A stretch of DNA of 64,000 bases from Nageia nagi (Eukaryota; Pinophyta), in NCBI GenBank assembly GCA_050084985.1, contig JBITNC010000001.1, positions 105,338,001-105,402,000 on the forward strand. Direction: 5' to 3'. A program made the position numbers and the translations under genes. Every line of letters starts with the position of its first letter. Positions within the stretch are counted from its first letter, which is position 1. The notes beneath the pieces are model-generated. The model was given only the letters and a program-made list of their open reading frames with translations. It was not told where the DNA came from and did not search any database. Shown piece by piece: positions 48,801 to 56,291 of this stretch.

Positions 48801-51800
48801 CTCTAAATTTATTAATGTGGTGTATTTATATGTGATTATTGTTATATGCTCTCATGTTGTAATGACAAACTTGAATGAATGATTGGTAGTGTTGTCTAGT
48901 TGATTCTATTGCTACTTTGTGTTAATTCATATCATTTGGTGTATCTTGTAAACCTCATGCAAGGTGGACAAGACAGTACTTTTATATATTTTGAAGTGGA
49001 TGATTGGTATATTGTTTGTAATATTTTGTCATTTACAGTCTCAGGCTTGAATACTTTGAAATGTCTTGTCGATGTTGCTCATATTAGGAACTTCATCCGA
49101 ACCATAAGAGATTACCTCCAGCTCATCTTACACCATTTTTGCCACAGCTCCTTCCACTAGACCATTCATGTTGTTGGCTAGTGGGATGGATCAAGGGTGC
49201 GTGGAACCTACGCCTAGACCAAACAAGTCAACTTTCAAAACCATGTCTCAAGTCCATGAGTACGCATGCTTATAGTCCCATTCAAATACCCATTGTCTCT
49301 CCACCAATTTTTCTTTTTTTTTTTCGCAGTTTTCACTCCCTTTGTTTACTTAAGCATTTTCCGGAACAACATAGTTGAAACACAAGTGCAAACTCAGAGT
49401 CCCTTGAATCCACACATGATATTCATGTTAGTGGCAGCTTCAAACATCTCAGCCAGTCCCTGAATTTATTTTCGCAACTAAGTGAAGCTAGCCTTTGGGG
49501 TGACCAGTCCCCATAGCGGGAAGGAGTAACGTCCTATCACCTAAGGTGTCGGATTTTTTCTCACTACTCTAGGATAGGAAAGAAAAACCACCCAACATTA
49601 TCCATATGTTTGCCTAAGCTATATAGTTGAAACTTGAGGGGCAGGTCTGCCAACCCACCATGATCGATTTTGATCACTAACAACTTTTCACATTTCATGA
49701 CTCAATCAATTTATTGTAATAGGGATGCTATGATCTTTGTGCTGTAGTTCTTGATCATACTTGATGGAGCTTAAACAACTTCCAACTTTTGGATAGGAAT
49801 GCCCACTAGTGAAAGATTCCATTCCTCCATGCTTGTTCAACTCAGTTTTACACAACCAAGTTTCCTGTCTACTACCCAACCTTGCTTATTACACTTGGTG
49901 AGGACAAGCACAACACGATGCTGCAACAAACAGCTATCCCATTCTAGACACCGCCTGATGCACTTGTACATCTGCTCAACATAGCACATTTGTCTTAAGT
50001 AGATTACATATGAACACGGACCACTCCTTACATATCATCGGACATTGATATGAACTGACAAATGTTTCCTCCTGATGACAACTTAATTTGTTGCAGCTTC
50101 AGTCTTCTGAAAACCACAACTGGAGAACCTTATGTCTCCGTGGTCATGAAAATTTATCCATGAGTAAGACTCAGGCCTTTAAGACATTAAGAGCATTGTC
50201 TGAATACCTCTTTATGCCGGCCCAAAATATGCATGGCGAAGTTGACTTATGGTCAACCCTAATGTTGATAACATATCTTTTGCTCAGACTTCAAGTTATC
50301 CCTTCGAGCTGTTTACTTGATAGTTCTGACCCAACTCCTTGTGAGTAGGTCAGCACTAGCACACTTACAAGATTTGGTTTCACAATGGCTTTCCTTTCAT
50401 TATACTTATGTTCAAACCTAATGTTGGTGATATATCTTTTGCTCAGACTTCATTTCATCCCTTCGAGCTGTTTACTTTATAGTTAATACGTCTGATCCAA
50501 ATCCTTGTCAGCATTAAGTCACTTGAAAGTTTTGGTTTCACAATGGCTTTCCTTTCATATTACCTTTTCTGCTTAGTATCACGAAATTATCAGGAATTGA
50601 AGCTGAAGTAATATTGCATGTTGCTTGGTGCATACATATTAAATAATTAATACCATCCTTGCTAGTAAATCAAGTCTAAAAAAGTTAACACAAATGAAGG
50701 ATATGAGAGAAACTTTGGTAGGGGCAGGTTGCTTTGTATCTGTGAATAAACAGACAGTCCAGATGTTAGCACAGAGTCCATTGTCAGTAGCCCCTTCTCA
50801 TACCCTTTGGATGTCCTGGAATGTGAGATGCAACTTTCCAATTTGATTCAAGTTTGTCAATAGCCCCTCCTTGTAGCCCCTTGAACTGTGTTGTGTACAT
50901 GCATACAACAACATTCTAGTCGACCCCAATAAGATTGAAAGCTTCAATGCAATCTAAGATGTTTAAATCCAACAGGTTTCTAGCCATGCAAAGGTATTTG
51001 TATTAAGGAATTCCTCAAGTCTGAAGAAAATACAGATGGGAGTGTAATTTATTTGATTTGAAAGAATGCTCGAAGTGCTGGAGACATTCAGAGTGTGCTT
51101 AACCAGTGGGAAAAGATGGTAAATCTTTGGGAATGTTGAACAAGCGATAGATTGCAATTACATCATGACATTTATAACCCTTGAAATAGAGTTAAACTTA
51201 TATGAAACCATAGATTATTCTAGGCTTGGTACATATTTCCGAGATTTTTAACCTCATATTGGAGATTTGACATAAGTTACCTGAAGCCGTGAAATGTAAG
51301 TATGAAAAATAAGGGATGGTGTCAGAAATATGAAACTCCAAAATTCAACAAATAGAGAAATAAGTCTTAAAGAGTAAAGGAGAAAAGCATCTAACTACTG
51401 TAGACTCATGAGTATACAGCTATTGATAATTTGTGAATTCTATTTTCTTAATTCCTAGCGAGACTCATGAGTAGATTAGACTAGTATATACTAATGATCA
51501 GCGGTCACATATTTCTTCAATTCAGGGCCTTTGCTATATGGATAGGAAACATAACTCTTATCTAAAGTAGTGATGCATTGGACTTCATTAGATGCTTTTG
51601 TCATTTGCAACATGTAAAACGCATTCTTAAGAAAGTAAGTATGAACAGAGTTCCAACAAAAATTCTGTAAAAAGTTCAATCTGATGAACAACTGTCTGAA
51701 GTATCACCGAACTAGCTATTTACCAATTGTATGCTTTTATGATGATTAAAATCATTGAGAACTCTTATCACCCAAAATGTTGTTGAGTCTTTTCTAACAC

Positions 51801-52298
51801 CTTAAATTCTAAGGAATAATACAAGTCTTTCTTGCATCTTGACCAGATTGTATGATTGTGTGAAGTAATACATTTTACTTATTTTATTGCATGCCCATTG
51901 CTCTTAGTGATACAATTAGAACTTTGGTGTTCCGCTTCAACTTGTTGGTTTTGCTATTCGTATTTGTATTACATTTGATATGTATTCAGATTCTTCTTCC
52001 ATATGTATTTCTTGTTTCATTACATGCCTTCTGAATATATTTTGTACCAAATGGACTTGGTTTTCCTCTAATAGTTTTCTTTCGTTTTTGCAGTGAAGAG
52101 GCTAATGAATTGTGCCAGACCTTGGAAGACAGTGAAGACAAATCACGTACTGCTTCAGAAATGGCTGATGTTCTTTATCATGCTATGGTGTTGCTTGCAG
52201 TTAAAAATGTGAAAATGGAGGAAGTTCTTGAGATTCTAAGAGCTCGGTTTTGTCAATCAGGGATTGAAGAAAAGAAAAGCAGGAAAATAAAGAGTTAA
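9504..52298 (+). CDS. HISN2: HISN2, phosphoribosyl-AMP cyclohydrolase / phosphoribosyl-ATP pyrophosphohydrolase, five exons, frameshift in exon 3
   Basis: Bifunctional enzyme for steps 2 and 3 of histidine synthesis: it removes pyrophosphate from phosphoribosyl-ATP and opens the adenine ring of phosphoribosyl-AMP, in plastids. The five exons (9504-9761, 39617-39862, 39998-40092, 40291-40433, 52094-52298) would give about 315 residues if one missing base in exon 3 is allowed for. Residues 1-86 are a plastid-targeting leader rich in Ser, Arg and Asn. About 87-200 is the cyclohydrolase domain, with the DCDCD metal cluster (163-167) and PTCHTG (178-183). About 201-315 is the pyrophosphohydrolase domain, with REEANEL (248-254) and [13 protein letters not shown]. 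Order and length match plant HISN2. Introns are 29855, 135, 198 and 11660 bp; all donors are GT and all acceptors AG. As written, the frameshift leads to a TAA at about 40298 and loss of the second domain. Confidence 0.93.
9801..9863. repeat. (AT)n microsatellite just inside intron 1
   Basis: About 31 uninterrupted AT units, starting 39 bp after the exon 1 donor site of HISN2. Confidence 0.95.
9864..10284. other. HISN2 intron 1, nothing recognised
   Basis: Unique-looking intron sequence without reading frames or repeats that I can name. Confidence 0.5.
10285..10676. repeat. direct tandem duplication, about 200 bp unit, 2 copies
   Basis: Unit 1 (10285-10486) and unit 2 (10487-10676) both run from GATGATATTTAAAAATTCTT to CTTTTTCCTTTTTCTTT and share long identical stretches such as CTCCCCTAACATTTCATGAT. 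The period is 202 bp. Confidence 0.85.
10677..12000. other. HISN2 intron 1, no gene or clear repeat
   Basis: Only short chance frames (for example at 10794-11006 and 11540-11319). No element boundaries seen. Confidence 0.5.
12120..13080. repeat. probable LTR-derived or other mobile repeat with degenerate 45-50 bp subrepeats
   Basis: From about 12130 to 12300 a motif of the type CACCCATG...TTGGCATG...CCTAGG recurs four to five times. A TATA-like TTATAAAAAG follows at 12369. CpG-bearing, less AT-rich sequence then continues to about 12720, and TGGCATG motifs return near 13060. The composition differs sharply from the surrounding intron and the layout resembles an LTR, but I could not find paired ends. 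Confidence 0.35.
13081..15792. other. HISN2 intron 1, no supported gene
   Basis: No long frames. Around 15400-15520 a short + frame ending in [11 protein letters not shown] vaguely resembles the start of a copia gag, and AAGGGGGA at 15786-15792 resembles a polypurine tract, so a very old copia remnant ending at the gypsy insertion is possible but unproven. Confidence 0.4.
15793..16914 (+). repeat. gypsy 5' LTR
   Basis: Starts TGTT and ends GTTGACA, and aligns along its length with 21457-22600. A TATA box (TTATAAATAG) lies at 16349-16358, followed by an AAGTC/AAGTTGA-rich stretch at 16380-16465. A (TAAATGG) minisatellite lies near 16071-16093. Confidence 0.92.
16917..16936 (+). other. gypsy primer-binding site, tRNA-Asp type, mutated
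   Basis: TTGGTTCCGTTGTCGGGACC differs from the common plant gypsy primer site TGGCGCCGTTGCCGGGGA mainly by C-to-T changes at CpG positions. Confidence 0.7.
16985..17986 (+). pseudogene. gypsy gag
   Basis: The frame opens at ATG 16985 and carries the retrotransposon gag core ([14 protein letters not shown]... then [34 protein letters not shown]) with about six in-frame stops before 17432. It is open from there to 17986. The zinc knuckle near 17738-17771 reads [14 protein letters not shown]: the first cysteine of CX2CX4HX4C is a phenylalanine, so the RNA-binding knuckle is damaged. A basic tail (KGKRRRRR) ends the frame. Confidence 0.85.
18116..18715 (+). pseudogene. gypsy aspartic protease region
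   Basis: In the same frame as gag, after a short stop-containing gap. [14 protein letters not shown] corresponds to the V-L-V-D-[GS]-G-[AS] active-site region of plant gypsy proteases, with the usual glycine after the catalytic pair changed to [11 protein letters not shown] downstream is the conserved second protease block. Confidence 0.8.
18716..19729 (+). pseudogene. gypsy reverse transcriptase
   Basis: RT blocks in order: [60 protein letters not shown] and the catalytic [10 protein letters not shown] (FLDD in place of YVDD, as in several plant gypsy lineages). TGA codons stand where arginine is expected after CVDY and after FAY, consistent with CGA-to-TGA decay. A frame change follows near 19730. 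Confidence 0.9.
19730..20349 (+). pseudogene. gypsy RNase H
   Basis: The + frame from 19825 carries [25 protein letters not shown] and [13 protein letters not shown], the conserved RNase H segment of Ty3/gypsy pol. It is in a different frame from RT and integrase, so it is flanked by two frameshifts (near 19730 and near 20345). Confidence 0.88.
20345..21409 (+). pseudogene. gypsy integrase
   Basis: An HHCC zinc module ([13 protein letters not shown] ... [10 protein letters not shown]) is followed by the DDE core: D in [12 protein letters not shown] in [10 protein letters not shown] and E in NGQVERTNH. The C-terminal block ([22 protein letters not shown]) ends the protein without a chromodomain. 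In-frame stops occur near 20876 and 21110. Confidence 0.9.
21440..21456 (+). other. gypsy polypurine tract
   Basis: TTAGGAGGGGCGAAGA directly precedes the TGTT of the 3' LTR, where plus-strand DNA synthesis is primed. Confidence 0.75.
21457..22600 (+). repeat. gypsy 3' LTR
   Basis: Aligns with 15793-16914. The TATA box is at 22071-22080. The two LTRs differ by many substitutions and several small indels, so the insertion is old. Confidence 0.92.
22601..23948. other. HISN2 intron 1, probable 5' part of an old copia element, no gene resolved
   Basis: No frame of note. The stretch precedes the copia remnant that starts at 23949 and could include its degraded LTR and leader, but no boundary can be set. 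Confidence 0.35.
26335..27223 (-). pseudogene. element A unknown ORF remnant
   Basis: Minus-strand frames 27223-26990 and 26958-26614 match the protein of element B (for example [43 protein letters not shown]). They are in different frames with a short deletion between them. A holds sense codons where B has stops (Q in DWQK), and holds a block ([11 protein letters not shown]) that B has lost, so the two copies decayed independently. I do not recognise the family. Confidence 0.7.
27506..27779. repeat. element A hairpin array, three palindromes
   Basis: Near-palindromes at 27506-27555, 27622-27665 and 27734-27779, centre spacing about 114 bp. Each has inner arms of the AAAGACAA...TTGTCTTT type and outer arms of the GCATG/CATGC type. 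The asymmetric centre is the reverse complement of that in element B, as expected from the opposite orientation. Confidence 0.9.
28341..30116. other. HISN2 intron 1, repeat-derived, no supported gene
   Basis: 28440-28600 has LTR-like features (TGTTAGCAACTCG, repeated TAGTTA motifs, an AT-rich end) and may be the 3' LTR of the old copia. The remainder shows only short chance frames. Confidence 0.4.
30122..30526 (-). repeat. copia 3' LTR
   Basis: On the minus strand it starts TGAAGAATTTG and ends GAACTTCA. It contains four CCGG-rich subrepeats (30430-30513). Confidence 0.97.
30490..31330 (-). CDS. copia RT end and RNase H
   Basis: The frame contains [18 protein letters not shown], the RNase H start [25 protein letters not shown], and the closing [14 protein letters not shown] and [11 protein letters not shown]. 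It is one frameshift away from the upstream RT frame; the switch lies near 31310-31320, where SKYA leads into [11 protein letters not shown]. Apart from that it looks intact. Confidence 0.93.
30527..30540 (-). other. copia polypurine tract
   Basis: AGCAAGGGGGAGTA on the minus strand, directly before the LTR start. The polyprotein frame reads through this tract and about 35 nt into the LTR before stopping at 30490. Confidence 0.9.
31310..33440 (-). CDS. copia integrase and reverse transcriptase
   Basis: The minus frame opens with the pre-integrase block [14 protein letters not shown] and the zinc cysteines C-x-x-C ([15 protein letters not shown]). The DDE core follows: [16 protein letters not shown] and [15 protein letters not shown] begins with the W-E-L-x-x-L-P type segment ([21 protein letters not shown]) and has [19 protein letters not shown] and the catalytic YVDDLIFMG. 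Separated from gag-protease by a frame change near 33440-33450. Confidence 0.95.
33435..34793 (-). CDS. copia gag and protease
   Basis: The start chosen is ATG 34793 ([10 protein letters not shown]), the first ATG after the primer site. Gag carries [12 protein letters not shown] and [12 protein letters not shown]. An RG-rich basic stretch follows, then the zinc knuckle [14 protein letters not shown] (CX2CX4HX4C, complete) and the protease [13 protein letters not shown]. 453 codons. Confidence 0.95.
   Translation of the reverse strand: MASNSNSIIIPEFDGADYEYWSVQMKTLLTGKGYWDIVVAGYTEPADWSALSADAKKEAKENERQNSMALSFVQATLNRSIFPRISACVSAQEAWAILREGYQGSLKVKEVKLQTLRREFENMKQEEKETARDYCVRVKAIVNKMATLGEKTKKEVFIKKVLRTLTEKFDHAALIIEETKDLSSLEIDNLIGSLTSHEERMTKRTKAGTSNSDEQAFSIKENEGQGRGQGRGARGRGGRTGRGGRRGSFGRGRGREQNYESEPASSSRGRHSRRGTGRGKDKRNMQCFYCNKFGHFEYECRSKQANEGKAANYGEEEHGYGEEQLFLSMMDCEKLGEETWLLDSGCSNHMTGEKSLLSAVDHSYKSSVRLGNEKRLEILGKGEMQVPTKQETMKVKNIYYTPDLKQSLLSIGQMLEKNYKLVFEDRMCKIYDKNHEGRLVTTVQITENKLSH
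34829..34840 (-). other. copia primer-binding site, tRNA-iMet type
   Basis: TGGTATCAGAAC on the minus strand, two bases from the LTR end. It differs by one base from the usual TGGTATCAGAGC. Confidence 0.92.
34843..35247 (-). repeat. copia 5' LTR
   Basis: 405 bp. Four differences from 30122-30526, one of them at the second base of the LTR (minus strand), which breaks the TG end. Confidence 0.97.
35440..35562 (+). pseudogene. LINE-type RNase H, N-terminal fragment
   Basis: [20 protein letters not shown] matches the start of the RNase H domain in plant L1-like LINEs (W-x-P...W-x-K-x-N-x-D-G-A...G-N). It is followed by stops and cut at 35562 by the inserted stretch 35563-36900. Confidence 0.5.
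35563..36900. mobile_element. inserted stretch inside the LINE fragment, AGATCT-rich, type unknown
   Basis: The two RNase H fragments on either side belong together. The stretch between them is 1338 bp and is bordered by AAAATG at 35557-35562 and 36895-36900, a possible target duplication. The inside holds no frame. TGTTATGTCCC near 35582 could be an LTR start, but no matching end was found. Confidence 0.35.
36363..36490. repeat. short tandem repeat, about 33-36 bp unit, 3-4 copies
   Basis: Units of the type CTTCAGATCTGATAGATCTA / TTCACAATAC recur at about 36365, 36400, 36427 and 36457. AGATCT is frequent through 35640-36490. Confidence 0.75.
36898..37128 (+). pseudogene. LINE-type RNase H, C-terminal fragment
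   Basis: A 76-codon frame with [19 protein letters not shown] and [13 protein letters not shown]. The second block is the H/Y-R-E-x-N-x-x-A-D-x-L-A-N signature that closes the RNase H domain of plant LINEs, here with one residue lost between AD and LAN. It continues the domain begun at 35440. Confidence 0.55.
37129..39616. other. HISN2 intron 1, 3' part, no gene
   Basis: Moderately AT-rich, without recognisable element ends. A compound TC/AT/AC microsatellite lies at 38649-38685. This may be the original, TE-poor part of the intron. Confidence 0.5.
38649..38685. repeat. compound microsatellite (TC)n(AT)n(AC)n
   Basis: Consecutive TC, AT and AC runs in intron 1. Confidence 0.85.
39617..39862 (+). 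CDS. HISN2: HISN2 exon 2 (cyclohydrolase domain)
   Basis: 82 codons, phase 0 at both ends. Acceptor CTTCAG, donor GTGAGG. Carries [34 protein letters not shown] and the metal-binding DCDCDS. The match to plant HISN2 is strong and uninterrupted. Confidence 0.95.
39998..40092 (+). CDS. HISN2: HISN2 exon 3, with a one-base deletion
   Basis: Acceptor TTTTCAG, donor GTACTT. The first five codons give IIYLG in phase 0. From 40015 the family sequence [16 protein letters not shown] continues one frame away. The exon is 95 bp where 96 would keep phase 0 into exon 4. The missing base lies in 40013-40016, where AGCCTG would be expected to read AGCCCTG. Confidence 0.93.
40291..40433 (+). CDS. HISN2: HISN2 exon 4 (linker and start of pyrophosphohydrolase domain)
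   Basis: Acceptor TTCTTAG, donor GTATGC. Carries [13 protein letters not shown] and [20 protein letters not shown]. Ends two bases into the arginine codon completed by exon 5. Confidence 0.95.
40434..43864. other. HISN2 intron 4, 5' part, no gene
   Basis: Only short chance frames on both strands. The stretch 42170-43850 has a different, less AT-rich composition and may be an old repeat into which element B inserted, but no domain was recognised. Confidence 0.5.
44166..45130. repeat. element B hairpin array, eight palindromes
   Basis: Palindromes of about 46 nt at 44166-44211, 44280-44326, 44394-44439, 44506-44555, 44652-44697, 44797-44840, 44867-44913 and 45085-45130. Arms: GCGCATGCCTCAAAAAGACAA on the left and its near reverse complement on the right, with AATC between them. 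The first four are 112-114 bp apart; the rest are spaced irregularly. The fifth is degenerate. Confidence 0.93.
45507..48496 (+). pseudogene. element B unknown protein, about 1000 codons, decayed
   Basis: Opens at ATG 45507 ([11 protein letters not shown]), the same start as in element A. Segments: an N-terminal globular part to about 46440 ([77 protein letters not shown]); a hydrophilic middle with Ser/Pro- and Glu-rich stretches (46440-47480); and a charged, probably coiled-coil tail (47460-48130) ending at TAG 48494. Lesions: TAG at 45666-45668 (Q in element A), a frameshift near 46437, TAG at 46793-46795, and several more. I recognise no family: no RT, protease or integrase motif is present. 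Confidence 0.75.
48717..48727 (+). promoter_or_regulatory. TATA box of element B
   Basis: CTATTTATAGC, followed within about 30 bp by TTTGTAAGGGGG, the usual arrangement at an LTR transcription start. It lies downstream of the ORF, which would place the ORF in U3. Confidence 0.5.
49603..50250. other. HISN2 intron 4, no gene
   Basis: Continuation of the sequence into which element B inserted. Nothing recognised. Confidence 0.5.
50254..50571. repeat. direct tandem duplication, about 159 bp unit, 2 copies
   Basis: Both halves run from CCTAATGTTG through TTTTGCTCAGACTTCA and CCCTTCGAGCTGTTTACTT to TTTCACAATGGCTTTCCTTTCAT. Confidence 0.85.
50572..52093. other. HISN2 intron 4, 3' part, no gene
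   Basis: Plain AT-rich intron ending in a T-rich tract and CAG at 52091-52093. Confidence 0.55.
52094..52298 (+). CDS. HISN2: HISN2 exon 5 (pyrophosphohydrolase domain, stop)
   Basis: Acceptor TTTTTGCAG. The first base completes an arginine codon, then [27 protein letters not shown] and [17 protein letters not shown] run to TAA at 52296-52298. The EEAxEL and E-x-ADVLYH blocks are the metal and substrate helices of the HisE fold. Confidence 0.95.
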
Positions 52299-52560
52299 TT
52301 TTGAAGTGTATTGCTTCGGACCAAGGGGTTAAGGACGTAACCAACATTTTGCTGGGTTTGGCAACTGAGCTGAAGAGAAATAAAAGAATTGATATGATTC
52401 CTCTGGAGTTACTTCAAGAAATTAGAATTACTACTGTTTTTTTCAATTAAAGTTATGTTAGTGTGCAAGCTTTATTCTGCCTTTGAGACTTTCTTGTGAA
52501 AGTTCTTTGTAAAACAAAATTATGGTATGCTTTCAAAGTTATTTTGTTTTCCCTTGAACT
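52299..52560 (+). other. HISN2 3' untranslated region (extent unknown)
   Basis: T-rich stretches (52437-52450 and 52540-52600) follow the stop codon. No canonical AATAAA is seen close by, as is common in plants, so the poly(A) site cannot be fixed. Confidence 0.4.
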
Positions 52561-54805
52561 TTTGCTTATCATTGGTAGCTTTTTTTTCCTCCCTTGTCTT
52601 AAATAGTTTGTTACCTATTTTTACCGTCCTGTTTTTTTGACCTTGAAACGAAATTAGGCCCAACAACTAAAATATACGCATTTAATAAAGCTATCCACTG
52701 ATCAATAATGGAACACAAGGTTCTACGTGTCTGCTCTTGTATGATTCTATTGTATGTCTGCAAGATGGTAATGTGTCAAAAGGTATATTACAGGTTGTTA
52801 GGATGGAGGATTGTGATGAACTTCATTATGGCCTGCATGGTTGGCATCTAAAACTTTCAAATTACGTTTACTAAAAAATGAACGAAAATGCAACATATCT
52901 AATATGCCTTGTCAACAAATTATTTAGAAACGACCATACAATTGAAAATTAATAATCTTACGCGTAAAGGCAGTAAAAATTAGGTCAATATAAAATAGAT
53001 AGATTTCCAAATGCAGACAGTAAAATTTAGGTCAATATAAAATAGATAGATTTCCAAATGCAGACAGGAAATATAGCCAGGCAATAAGCTCACAGCAAAC
53101 TTCCCAAGTGCTTGAAGAGAATTGAGTAGTGGTATACAAGCACAATAGAGTTGTACATTTGATAATCATTTAAATTGTTCAAAAGCAATTTTTCCTCTAT
53201 CAAGCTTTCTTTAATAAGCATTTTTTAAAAATCTAATACAATGCTCAATGATTTGATAGTTTTGAAACTTACATCATATATTATATTTTAGAATAAGAAA
53301 TATCAAAAACTAAATTTATAGGTATAAAGATCGCAAAATAAAGAGTTAATAATATTTGAGTAAATAGTACATAATCTATATGGTCATAGTTGTATTGATT
53401 TTGTATTATGTTATTACATTATCTGAAAATGTGGTTATGTTTGGATCTTGATATTAAGTGTTTTAGGATAAGTTTGTATTTAGCTAAGTTAATTGCAAGA
53501 TTAGAAGAATTAATTTTGCATTTTTTAGATTTATAGGTGAACTTTGAATTTCATATAGTTTATTATAATCATATAAAAGATATATTTAATCATTTGATTA
53601 TTTATCATCAATATCTATGATACAATAGAATATTGGCTATCAACATTTTATCATTGATATCATTGAAGAATCTTATTTAAGGAAAAGAATTAATATTTAA
53701 GGTAGGGAAATTTGATGAAGTGGTCGCAGAAAGACTACATGATTTTACAAACCTTAATTTTGATCAACTTGGTCCAAGAGTATGTTCCTTTCAATATAAA
53801 CACCATGCTATCATCATTAAGATCTTGTAAACATTCTCAAGTATAATTTAGAAGAAAATAATGATATGATTATGAAATAAAATAATATATCATAGAGTAC
53901 ATTCTAATGATACAAGAGCTTATAAATAATTACAGGGTTAGATAGTGTAGGTTGGGAAAAAGGAGTTGCAATAATTAAATGGTCTAATAATAAAAATACA
54001 TGATTTTTAAGAAGGAACAATCATATGCCTATCAAGATTGGAGATTCATACACTCACTTGTTACGGACAAAAGGAAACAAAACATTTACGAAGGACAACA
54101 TGATGAAGACACCACAAAAATCATAACTCTTAGGTACTTTAGAAAAGCATTGTTGTTGATCTTTCCAAAGCAAAATGGGCTATTTTTGGTCCTTTAAAAA
54201 GGCATCGTCGGTCCTCTTTCAAGGAGATTTGAATTCCAAATCCAGCTTTTCTCTTTTGTAAACTTGCAAGAATGTAAGATTGTATGCAATAACAATATGA
54301 TAGCTTGCATGAGACAGTTATAGTATCCAAAATTCAATCTTGATAAGGTAATGTTGAGAAACACTAAAGAGGAACATGCCACTATTAAGCTTAAAATATG
54401 TTATCCAGACATGTCTTGATAGTGGACTTACGTGGATTGGGTTATATAAAGAACTCGATGATGTAACCCACACTTTGGACCTCGCATTATCTACAAACAA
54501 GAGACACATTAATCCACTATTATATTAATATTAATGAAATAACACAAAGTAACTTGATAATTGCTATTTATTTATTTTAAGCAATTACATAAATTAAATA
54601 AATTAAATTTATGTATTACATATATAAACTAGGGTTCAAATCTAGGGGCCAAAACTTTGAAAACAAAGATGTCACAATGTTCTATACAAATTTTTTTATA
54701 TTTCCTTGGCATGTATAAGAAAAAAGTAATTCAATCACACAAAAAGTTTCAAATATAAAATAAATCAATCATTAGCTTGAAAAAGGTATTAGAATTGTTA
54801 GAATT
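52561..54805. other. AT-rich intergenic DNA downstream of HISN2
   Basis: No gene recognised. Contains a 47-bp tandem duplication (52970-53066). Confidence 0.55.
52970..53066. repeat. tandem duplication, 47 bp unit, 2 copies
   Basis: Both copies carry TTAGGTCAATATAAAATAGA followed by TAGATTTCCAAATGCAGACAG, nearly identical. Confidence 0.9.
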
Positions 54806-55600
54806 GTTGACACCTAAAAGTGGTTCCCCTAATGTGGTCCCACTTAGGTGTAACATTACATACATGTTCAATTACACTTTATCATATTTTAATCATATTC
54901 CACCTTATTATCACATATTTCTCAAGTTGTGTTCTTATTTTTATGTTAGGTACATTGGGACAACTTCAACCTTCTTACAAGGGGTTAAATGTTGATATCA
55001 TGCTTGATAGAAATGTATCTTTAACTTGGAGAAAACATATCAAGATTACATCTCGATAGCTGATACACTACACTTGGGTGTTTCTAAACGCAACCTATTG
55101 AGATTGGAATCTTGTTACAATTCGAGCAAATATCTATCATCTATTTTCTGTGATCGTATGCTTTGGTTCAACTTGTCGACATATCTGTTGTTGATCCTTG
55201 TTGGTAGACCTCATTATATCAAAATGCTAGCATTCGCATTAAGCTCCTGAGAGCTAGCACTCGCATTGGGATCCTTTCTGCTGTTGGCCATGAGGTTTGC
55301 ATATTAAGGTCACCTCTCTTTGATAAGTTCCTCCTACATATATTTAGCTTCGACACAGGTACAGACACACAAGTATTTATCTTACACTTGAATTCCATTT
55401 CTTTAGTGTGTGCATTCGTTTTGTATCTTGATATCAATAAAAGCCATAATTCTACTACTGCACTTTTACTTTCTTTATTTCTTTTTATATATGTATGTTT
55501 ATTTGATTTAAATAGCTTAGATATTACATACTTAAATGTTTGTGTATTTAATTCATTTAGGCCAAAACCCTAGGTGTACCAAAACACATATCAATATATT
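54806..55600 (+). repeat. 5' LTR of the gypsy-like element (right limit uncertain)
   Basis: Only the first 415 bp are confirmed by the partner at 63582. The end is placed loosely near 55600. AATAAAAG at about 55436 may be its poly(A) signal. No clear primer site was recognised. Confidence 0.65.
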
Positions 55601-56291
55601 AATGACCACTATTTATAATATTTTCTTTCTCTTAACTAGGGTTAGAATAAAAGTGCTTTCAAACGTACATTGAAAATTCTATTGCAATGTCGAACCTATT
55701 AAGGATTCTATTCACGCTTTAAATTCCAAAAGCATTTTTCATTACTAGCAATGAAAATGCAAATATTTCTTGTGCACCTACTAATCTTGTAGCTAAGAAA
55801 GCTTCCAAACGAAGAAAGATTAGTAGACCAAAGGTGGTTCAATGACGAAGTAAGAGAATTCGTATTAAACAATCATCTACATATGTAAAAGGCTAGATAA
55901 CTAAAGATGCTGGTCAAAGTGTTTTAGATAAAGAGAGATTTGCAGAAAGCTTTGACAATTCAGCAAAGATAGTAAATCAAAGGGTTCATTATGATAATGA
56001 TGGATTTAAGACCCCATCGAATCAACAACTTCCTCCTACAATCGAAGAAGAAATCATTGCATGATTGAGCAATGATGAGGTATTTAGATTATGGCATTTT
56101 AATAGGCATAAGGAGCATATAACTCTTGATGATTTGACTCTTACACTATAAAATATGAATCTAGGATTCCTCACAAATAGGTCTAGACCTATGCTAAATA
56201 TTAACCCATTTATTCTTCCTAATCCTAGCACGAATGCTCATAGCAGCATCGATGCAACCTTAGAGCGTACATTGAGCCTAAGCTAGAAACA

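Larger units (their letters stand above)
43865..49597 (+). mobile_element. element B: 5.7-kb LTR-like unit with hairpin array and unknown ORF
   Basis: Starts TATTGTGACTTACGC (TGTTGTGACTTAC in element A read on its coding strand) and ends ...CACCCAACA. It is flanked by CTATC (43860-43864) and TTATC (49598-49602), four of five bases equal. The order inside is: outer end block, eight palindromes (44166-45130), decayed ORF (45507-48496), TATA box (48719-48726) and a U5-like block whose last 500 bp match element A. No internal direct repeats were seen. The TG...CA ends and 5-bp duplication suggest a solo LTR of a giant element. A transposon with very short inverted ends is the alternative. Confidence 0.75.

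Noticed and set aside
48500-49597. 3' LTR of element B repeated from its 5' end
   Set aside because: Compared 43865-44100 with the last 1.1 kb and found no direct repeat; the TTGTGACGG at about 48580 matches for only a few bases.
54820-55059. Coding frames at the start of the right-hand LTR
   Set aside because: They recur in the partner LTR with shifts and stops; this is LTR sequence rather than a gene.
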